A DNA stretch of 17,005 nucleotides from Bacteroidaceae bacterium (GTDB lineage: Bacteria; Bacteroidota; Bacteroidia; Bacteroidales; Bacteroidaceae), in assembly GCA_900770705.1 (NCBI GenBank), contig CAAGLF010000039.1, positions 1 to 17,005 on the forward strand. The letters run 5' to 3'. Below are positions 12,027 through 17,005 of this stretch, in pieces; the first letter of the stretch is position 1, and every line of letters starts with the position of its first letter. The notes beneath the pieces were generated by a model. The model made no database searches and had not been told where the DNA came from. It saw only the letters and a program-made list of their open reading frames with translations. Position numbers and translations under genes: made by a program.

Positions 12027-14513
12027 CTACCGAGCGTTGTCGTCCTCTGGGTAGAGCGATTTCCACCATTCGGGTTCTCCCTTGAGCCAGTGGGCAAACC
12101 AGGCGAAGATAACGTTTTGCCATTCCAGCCTTTTGTTGAAATTTGTGATGACATGGTTTTCGCCATCTACGCGGACGTAGCTGACGGGACGTCCCAAAAT
12201 TTTCAGGGCGGTGTAGAGCTGCTGGCTTTCGTTGGTGGGAACATTTGTGTCGGCTGTGCCGTGGAGCAGGAGCAATGGCGTATGAATCTTTTCGGCGTTG
12301 AATAGGGGTGACTGGCGCACGTACAGGTCAGGGTTGTTCCAGGGATAGGAGCCGTATTGTGCCACTTCGCCGTACGTATATCCCCAGTAGCCGCCACCCC
12401 AGTAGGAAGCGATGTTGGAGATGCCGGCGTGGGAGATGGCCGCGGCGAAGATGTCGGTGCGGGTTTGGAGATACTGTGTCATAAAGCCGCCGTAAGAAGC
12501 GCCCATACAGCCTATTTTCTGTGCGTCGGCGTAGGGATGTTCACGGAGGAAGGCTTGGGTGCCTTCGATGATGTCGTCGGCTGTGGTTTGTCCCCAGGCG
12601 TTGACGTGCCGGGCGGCAAATTCCTGTCCGTAGCCGATGGTGCCGCTGGGCTCGCAGACGTAGACGATGTAGCCTTGTCCGGCCAGCACGGAGAGGGGGT
12701 ATTGGAATTCCAAAGCTTTGGTAGTGGGGGTACAGCCGCCGTAGTAGTAGACGATGACGGGGTATTTGCGGCTCGGGTCAAGGCGTGGCGGCAGGTAGCA
12801 GAAGCCGTGAATGGTGTCGCCTCGGCTGCTGACGAAGTCCCAGTCGCGACATTCGGCAATTTCCACGCCCTGATAGAGTGTGTCGAAGCAGATTTCGCCG
12901 ATTTTCTGCGTCTTGGGTTGCTCGGCGTTGAGCAGGCCGGTGAACATTTCGCGGGCCCGCTCGCCTGTCTGGCCGAATGCCGCGAAGCGGGGGCGCTTTT
13001 CGAGCGTTGAGATAGTCCAGCCCTGCACGTAGCTGACGGGCAGGCGGAACTTGGTGCGTTCCAAGGTGTGGGGATTGAGGCGGAAGATGCTCATATCGCA
13101 GCCGTCGGTGGCACGGAAATAGATGTTCCCGTCGCCGGAAATCCACTGGAAATCCTCGACGCTGGGCTTGAAGTGGGGTAGAATCGCACGTACGCTGTTC
13201 TGTTGCGGGTCGAGGAGGAACAGGCGGTAGTCAAAGCCTTGCGGCCATTGTCCCTCTTTCACTTCTGCGCCTATGCCGCCGAAGGCGAAGGGCGTGGCCT
13301 TGACGAGTAGCTGCCGGGCGTCGGGCGAATAGCGTACGGAGGAGATGCCGGTCGTGTCGTTCAGCAGGGTGTCTACCTTTCCGGTGTAGGCATCCATTTC
13401 CAATATGCACGTACGGTCGAAGGGGGAGCGCTCGGGGCGCATAGTGGTTTGTGTAAGCAGGAGTTTCTTTCCGTCGCGGCTGATGTCCTGCAGCCAGACG
13501 CTCTCGGAGCCGAACGTCAGACGTTGCTGTACTTTCGTCTCGATGTCGTAGCGATATAGGGCGTTGCGGCCGCGCCAGCCGGGCTGTCGGTCGTCGGGAT
13601 TCTGCAGGTGTTGCAGACCATTGGTCTCCTTCTTCCCTTCCTGATGACGGTTGTAGATGATGTAGCGTCCGTCGGGGGAAATGGAGGAAGCTCCTTCGGG
13701 CAGTGCAGTGGCCAAAACGGTGTAAGTTCCTGTGGCGGGGTCGAAACTGATGAGGTTCTTGCCTTCTTCTGTTTGATTAATAAAATAGAGTATATCCTTA
13801 TCAGCCAACCATTTGAATTCGGTATATTCATATCTTTGCAGGATAATTTTCTCGGTCTGTGTTTCTGTGACCACGGTGCGGAAGAAATTTGTGCCGTCTT
13901 CCTTTGTGGCATAGTATCCTGTGACGAGATATTTTCCTGTGGGCGACAACGAGACTGTCCGGTAGTGGTCGCCGAGCAGCATATCGGCCATCGTGTAAGG
14001 GCGTTTGCCCTTGTCGTTGATGCGCAGGCTGCTCAGGTCTTTTCCTGTGAGGCTGATGTCGAACGTATCTTTGGCCTCCTGCGTCAGTGTCAGCACTTCG
14101 ATTCGTGTGAGTCCGGGCGTCAGTGTCAGATTGCCGTCTTGCACTTCCTTCTCATTGGCGAAAAGCTTGTATTCCTTCAGCTTCTTCACTTGCACTTTGG
14201 CTTGTGTGAAGCGGTCGGTCGTCAGGGTGAATTGTAGCAGGTTGAGGGCCGTGCCGCTTTCGGCGGTGGAGAGTGGTGTCCCGTGGGAAATCTCGCCATT
14301 TGCCTTGCTGCGTAGCATTGCCGGTGTGGCATTTTCCCGCAGTGCCTCCTTGATGTCGTATTTCTCGCCCTTCATATTTACAGTGTCCGTTGCGAAGGGT
14401 CGTAGCACGGGCAGAGGCCCGCGCAGGGCGGCTCTTTCCACGCGGATGGTATCGGCTGCGGCCGACAGCGGAATCGAGAGTAGAAGCAATGTAATTAGTT
14501 TCTTCATTTTCAA
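12027..14513 (-). CDS. Exported S9-family (dipeptidyl-peptidase-like) serine peptidase
   Basis: The 828-aa protein has a signal peptide (MKMKKLITLLLLSIPLSAAA, cut before DTIRV), so it acts in the periplasm or at the surface. An in-frame ATG two codons later is an equal start. The middle part carries beta-propeller phrases (SLSPTGKYLVTGYY, SISPDGRYIIYNR, RYSPDARQLLVKA). The C-terminal alpha/beta-hydrolase domain begins near 570. It contains YYYGG before the oxyanion region and the nucleophile elbow GASYGGF with Ser673. Asp755 (HGTADTNV) and His787 (GENHV) complete the triad. This fits prolyl oligopeptidase/DPP4-type enzymes, which release dipeptides or cleave peptides for asaccharolytic nutrition. 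The exact specificity (Xaa-Pro, Xaa-Ala or other) cannot be read here. It stands alone, with its own terminator. Confidence 0.9.
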   Translation of the reverse strand: MKMKKLITLLLLSIPLSAAADTIRVERAALRGPLPVLRPFATDTVNMKGEKYDIKEALRENATPAMLRSKANGEISHGTPLSTAESGTALNLLQFTLTTDRFTQAKVQVKKLKEYKLFANEKEVQDGNLTLTPGLTRIEVLTLTQEAKDTFDISLTGKDLSSLRINDKGKRPYTMADMLLGDHYRTVSLSPTGKYLVTGYYATKEDGTNFFRTVVTETQTEKIILQRYEYTEFKWLADKDILYFINQTEEGKNLISFDPATGTYTVLATALPEGASSISPDGRYIIYNRHQEGKKETNGLQHLQNPDDRQPGWRGRNALYRYDIETKVQQRLTFGSESVWLQDISRDGKKLLLTQTTMRPERSPFDRTCILEMDAYTGKVDTLLNDTTGISSVRYSPDARQLLVKATPFAFGGIGAEVKEGQWPQGFDYRLFLLDPQQNSVRAILPHFKPSVEDFQWISGDGNIYFRATDGCDMSIFRLNPHTLERTKFRLPVSYVQGWTISTLEKRPRFAAFGQTGERAREMFTGLLNAEQPKTQKIGEICFDTLYQGVEIAECRDWDFVSSRGDTIHGFCYLPPRLDPSRKYPVIVYYYGGCTPTTKALEFQYPLSVLAGQGYIVYVCEPSGTIGYGQEFAARHVNAWGQTTADDIIEGTQAFLREHPYADAQKIGCMGASYGGFMTQYLQTRTDIFAAAISHAGISNIASYWGGGYWGYTYGEVAQYGSYPWNNPDLYVRQSPLFNAEKIHTPLLLLHGTADTNVPTNESQQLYTALKILGRPVSYVRVDGENHVITNFNKRLEWQNVIFAWFAHWLKGEPEWWKSLYPEDDNAR

Positions 14514-14589
14514 TGTATTGATTTGTGGTTATTGTAGTTGTAGTGGAACCTGTCGGGTTGATAGGTTTTCTTTCTGCCGCGAGAGTTTC

Positions 14590-14629
14590 AATTACAAAGG
14601 CGGAAAATTATTTTTCCGCCTTTGTAATT
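14590..14629. terminator. Perfect 18-bp inverted repeat between lptB and the S9 peptidase gene
   Basis: Arms 14590-14607 and 14612-14629 are perfect complements (ATTACAAAGGCGGAAAA core) around loop TTAT. It lies 68 nt after the lptB stop, so terminating lptB is the obvious role. However, the better T run follows the stem on the plus strand (TTTTTCC); on the minus strand the stem is followed by TGAAAC. The A/U pairs at the stem base may substitute. A TTTTCTTTC word lies nearby at 14566-14574. No start signal for the S9 peptidase was convincing in this 183-nt gap. Confidence 0.65.
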
Positions 14630-14696
14630 TTTCCTATATCCGAATAAGTTCGGGCGCGCAAGGCGAAGCGGGTGGCGGAGAGTGTGGCTCCCCCGT

Positions 14697-15485
14697 CTAC
14701 TCGGCCTGCTCCTTCTGCTGTCCCATCAGTTGGAAATCCTTTTTCCGCAATTTGAAGGAGTTGGTCAGATACTTGTCTCTCACTACCTGGTCTGCAGCCA
14801 ACTCTTCCGGCGTTCCGCATGTGAAGATGCGTCCCTCAAAGAGCAGGTAGGCCCGGTCGGTGATGCAGAGCGTCTCCTCGACGTTGTGGTCGGTGATGAG
14901 CACACCGATGTTGCGTTCCTTGAGTTTCCAGACGATGTACTGGATGTCCTCTACGGCAATGGGGTCGACGCCGGCAAAGGGTTCGTCGAGCATTATGAAC
15001 TTCGGATCAATGGCCAGACACCTGGCAATTTCTGTTCTGCGCCTTTCACCGCCGGAAAGCTGGTCGCCCAAATTGCGTCGCACCTTGCCGAGGCGGAATT
15101 CCTCGATGAGACTTTCCAGTTTCTCCCGCTGATATTCTTTGGGCCGGCCTGTCATCTGCAAAACGCTGGAGATATTGTCTTCTACCGACATCTTGCGGAA
15201 TACGCTGGCCTCTTGTGCCAGGTAGCCAATGCCCTTGCGGGCGCGCTTGTAGACGGGATACTTCGTGATTTCGTCGTTGCCGATGAAAATGCGGCCGGCG
15301 TTCGGCACCACGAGGCCTGTAGTCATATAAAAGGAAGTGGTCTTCCCGGCGCCGTTCGGCCCGAGAAGTCCCACTATCTCTCCTTGTCGCACATCGAACG
15401 ATACGCCGTCGACGACCGTCCGGTTGCCATATTTTTTCACCAGGCCTTCCGTGCGAAGCACGAGGGCGTTGTTCGTTTCCTCCAT
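14697..15485 (-). CDS. lptB: LPS export ABC transporter ATP-binding protein
   Basis: LptB is the cytoplasmic ATPase of the LptB2FGC complex that pulls lipopolysaccharide from the inner membrane towards the outer membrane. In the 262-aa sequence all ABC ATPase motifs are intact: Walker A GPNGAGKTT (42-50), Q-loop Gln91 (GYLAQEASVFRKM, diagnostic for LptB), signature LSGGERRR (143-150), Walker B FIMLDE (163-168) and switch His200 (DHNV). AGVDPIAVEDIQ after Walker B is also typical. It is about 20 residues longer than E. coli LptB because of a C-terminal tail. The gene follows the acyl-CoA synthetase gene by 26 nt and is probably in its operon; partner genes lptF, lptG, lptC and lptA are not in view. 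Confidence 0.95.
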   Translation of the reverse strand: MEETNNALVLRTEGLVKKYGNRTVVDGVSFDVRQGEIVGLLGPNGAGKTTSFYMTTGLVVPNAGRIFIGNDEITKYPVYKRARKGIGYLAQEASVFRKMSVEDNISSVLQMTGRPKEYQREKLESLIEEFRLGKVRRNLGDQLSGGERRRTEIARCLAIDPKFIMLDEPFAGVDPIAVEDIQYIVWKLKERNIGVLITDHNVEETLCITDRAYLLFEGRIFTCGTPEELAADQVVRDKYLTNSFKLRKKDFQLMGQQKEQAE

Positions 15486-15511
15486 ACGTTGAAAGTCGGT
15501 TTGTATCCGGC

Positions 15512-17005
15512 TTAGAGTGCCGTGTTCTCATACAGGAAGCGCTTGATGGAGCGCTTGGGAGTCTTTTCGAACTCCTCTTCGAAGATCTTGAAGCCCGACA
15601 GTTGCTCGTAGACGGCCACCATCTGGTTCAGGTCCTTGCGGTTCTGTTCCATCACGCCCTCCAGGGCGGTGCGGTCGAGCCCGTTCTTTTCCGCTTCCTC
15701 GAAATCGGGATGAATCAGGGCGTATAGCTTTTCGTTTCTTTGGATGACGATGCTCTCGCTGACGTAGGGGAGCGTATTAAGTTTGTCCTCGATTTCCTCC
15801 GGATATATGTTCTGTCCCGAGGCGCCGAGCAACATATTCTTTGAGCGGCCGCGGATGTACAGATGTCCGTCCTCGTCCATCACGCCGAGGTCGCCCGTGT
15901 GGTACCAGCCGTCCTTGTCGAGCGCGGCAGCGGTGGCTTCGGGATTTTTGTAGTAGCCCAGCATCACGTTTGCGCCGCGGGTCAGGATTTCGCCCACTTC
16001 ATTTTGCGGGTCGGCCGAGTTGATGCGGATTTCCATTCGCGGAGCGGCCACTCCGCAGCTGCCCGGACGGAATATCTTCCAGTCCGAATAACTTATGATG
16101 GGGGCGCATTCCGTTGCGCCGTAGCCAACGGTGAATCGGAAGCCGATTTTGTGGAGCAGCTGCTCCACTTCGCTGTTGAAGGCCGCGCCGCCGATGATTA
16201 CCTCGTAGAAGTTTCCGCCGAAGACGGCCGAAATCTGTTCGCGTACGCGGTCGCGGATTTTCTGGCTGATGACGGGCAGGGCGAGGAGCAGCTTCATACT
16301 TGGAGTCTGCAGTTTCGGGAGTACGTTCTTCTTGATGATTTTCTCGATAATCAGCGGTACGCTGATGACAATCACCGGTTTGATTTCCGCAAAGGCCTTG
16401 ATGATAATTTTCGGCGAGGGTACGCGCGTGAGATAGTATATGTGGCAGCCTTCGAGGAATTCAAAGATGAATTCAAAGGCCATGCCGTACATATGTGCCA
16501 TAGGCAACATGGAAATCACGTTGTCGCCGCGCTTCACGGCTTTGCCCATCACCTGCTCGGCAAAGTCTGCGTTCGACCAAATGGCCCGATAGGGGATGAG
16601 CACACCCTTGGGGTTGCTCGTAGTGCCGCTGGTGTAGTTGATGAGTGCCAGGGCGTCGTCCTCCACGGGCTCGTAGTTGACGTGGATGGGGCGGAAGAAT
16701 TTCGGATATTTGCGGCCGAAGAATTCGTTGAGCCGTTCGCGTGCTTCCGTCAGCCTTTCGGTGCGGCTCACCAGCAGCGAGTAGTCCGGGATGTGTATGA
16801 TGCCTTCGAGATGGGGCATTTCGTCGGCGTTGAGCGTGGGCCACACTACGTCGCCTGCAAAGAGGATTTTTGCATCCGAGTGGTTCACGATGTCGTGTAC
16901 CTGCGAAGCCTTGAATTCGTGGAGGATGGGCACGGCCACGGCTCCATAGCTGAGCGTGGCGAGGAAGGCCACCGCCCAGTTGGCGCTGTTGCGTCCGCAG
17001 AGGGC
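15512..17005 (-). CDS. Acyl-CoA synthetase (AMP-forming), 5' end outside the window
   Basis: The reading frame stays open to the window edge; the residues upstream of the first internal GTG (ALCGRNSANWA) fit the family, so the start codon lies beyond 17005. The visible 497 residues belong to the AMP-binding (ANL) superfamily, closest in style to long-chain fatty-acid--CoA ligase. Motifs in order are YTSGTTSNPKG (about 16605-16640), GYGATECAP (about 16100-16126), GWYHTGDLG (about 15890-15915), GRSKNMLLGASGQNIYPEEIE (A8 hinge), and a C-terminal lysine-rich KTPKRSIKRFLY with the likely catalytic Lys. It activates a carboxylate through an acyl-adenylate and passes it to CoA, probably for membrane lipid or fatty-acid scavenging. 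Substrate chain length is not determined. lptB is 26 nt downstream, which links it to envelope lipid metabolism. Confidence 0.92.
   Translation of the reverse strand, partial: ALCGRNSANWAVAFLATLSYGAVAVPILHEFKASQVHDIVNHSDAKILFAGDVVWPTLNADEMPHLEGIIHIPDYSLLVSRTERLTEARERLNEFFGRKYPKFFRPIHVNYEPVEDDALALINYTSGTTSNPKGVLIPYRAIWSNADFAEQVMGKAVKRGDNVISMLPMAHMYGMAFEFIFEFLEGCHIYYLTRVPSPKIIIKAFAEIKPVIVISVPLIIEKIIKKNVLPKLQTPSMKLLLALPVISQKIRDRVREQISAVFGGNFYEVIIGGAAFNSEVEQLLHKIGFRFTVGYGATECAPIISYSDWKIFRPGSCGVAAPRMEIRINSADPQNEVGEILTRGANVMLGYYKNPEATAAALDKDGWYHTGDLGVMDEDGHLYIRGRSKNMLLGASGQNIYPEEIEDKLNTLPYVSESIVIQRNEKLYALIHPDFEEAEKNGLDRTALEGVMEQNRKDLNQMVAVYEQLSGFKIFEEEFEKTPKRSIKRFLYENTAL

Overview
The window looks like a chromosomal segment of a Bacteroidota bacterium, order Bacteroidales; a Prevotella/Paraprevotella-like or Bacteroides-like source is an inference only. 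The reasons are: promoters of the Bacteroidota type (TTTG, 19-20 nt, TAnnTTTG) before both complete tRNAs and several genes; two secreted proteins with type IX secretion (T9SS) C-terminal sorting domains; a DUF4270 lipoprotein; a GGGtGRT-family protein; and the near absence of Shine-Dalgarno sequences. No phage, transposase, integrase or CRISPR array is visible. The gene content is mostly core genome with some lineage-specific exported proteins.

Left part (1-4000). On the minus strand there is a tRNA-Gly(GCC), probably followed by a tRNA-Leu cut by the window edge. Next come a MurU-like sugar-phosphate nucleotidyltransferase, a DUF4270 surface lipoprotein, and a short protein covering only the N-terminal half of a glycogen/starch synthase. 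The last of these is divergently transcribed from panC.

Middle part (4000-11480), plus strand. panC and panD form a compact operon for the last steps towards pantothenate and end in a strong terminator. After a roughly 440-nt intergenic stretch with 21-nt phased T-tract repeats come two exported proteins: an Omp28-related protein with a CxxC thioredoxin-like segment, and a beta-propeller-like protein with a Tyr/Ala/Glu-rich helical insert. Both end in T9SS-type domains. Then comes a two-gene operon of a NifU-like Fe-S scaffold and a GGGtGRT protein. The second gene of that pair has a canonical Shine-Dalgarno sequence, which is unusual in this phylum. This operon is the best candidate here for a poorly described system.

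Right part (11500-17005), minus strand. An initiator tRNA-Met with its own promoter and terminator is followed by an exported S9-family (DPP4-like) peptidase with a complete Ser/Asp/His triad. Last is an operon of an acyl-CoA synthetase (N-terminus beyond the window edge) and lptB, the ATPase of lipopolysaccharide export. Most gene ends carry clear hairpin terminators. The word TTTTTCTTTC (or its complement) recurs in intergenic repeats at three separate places.
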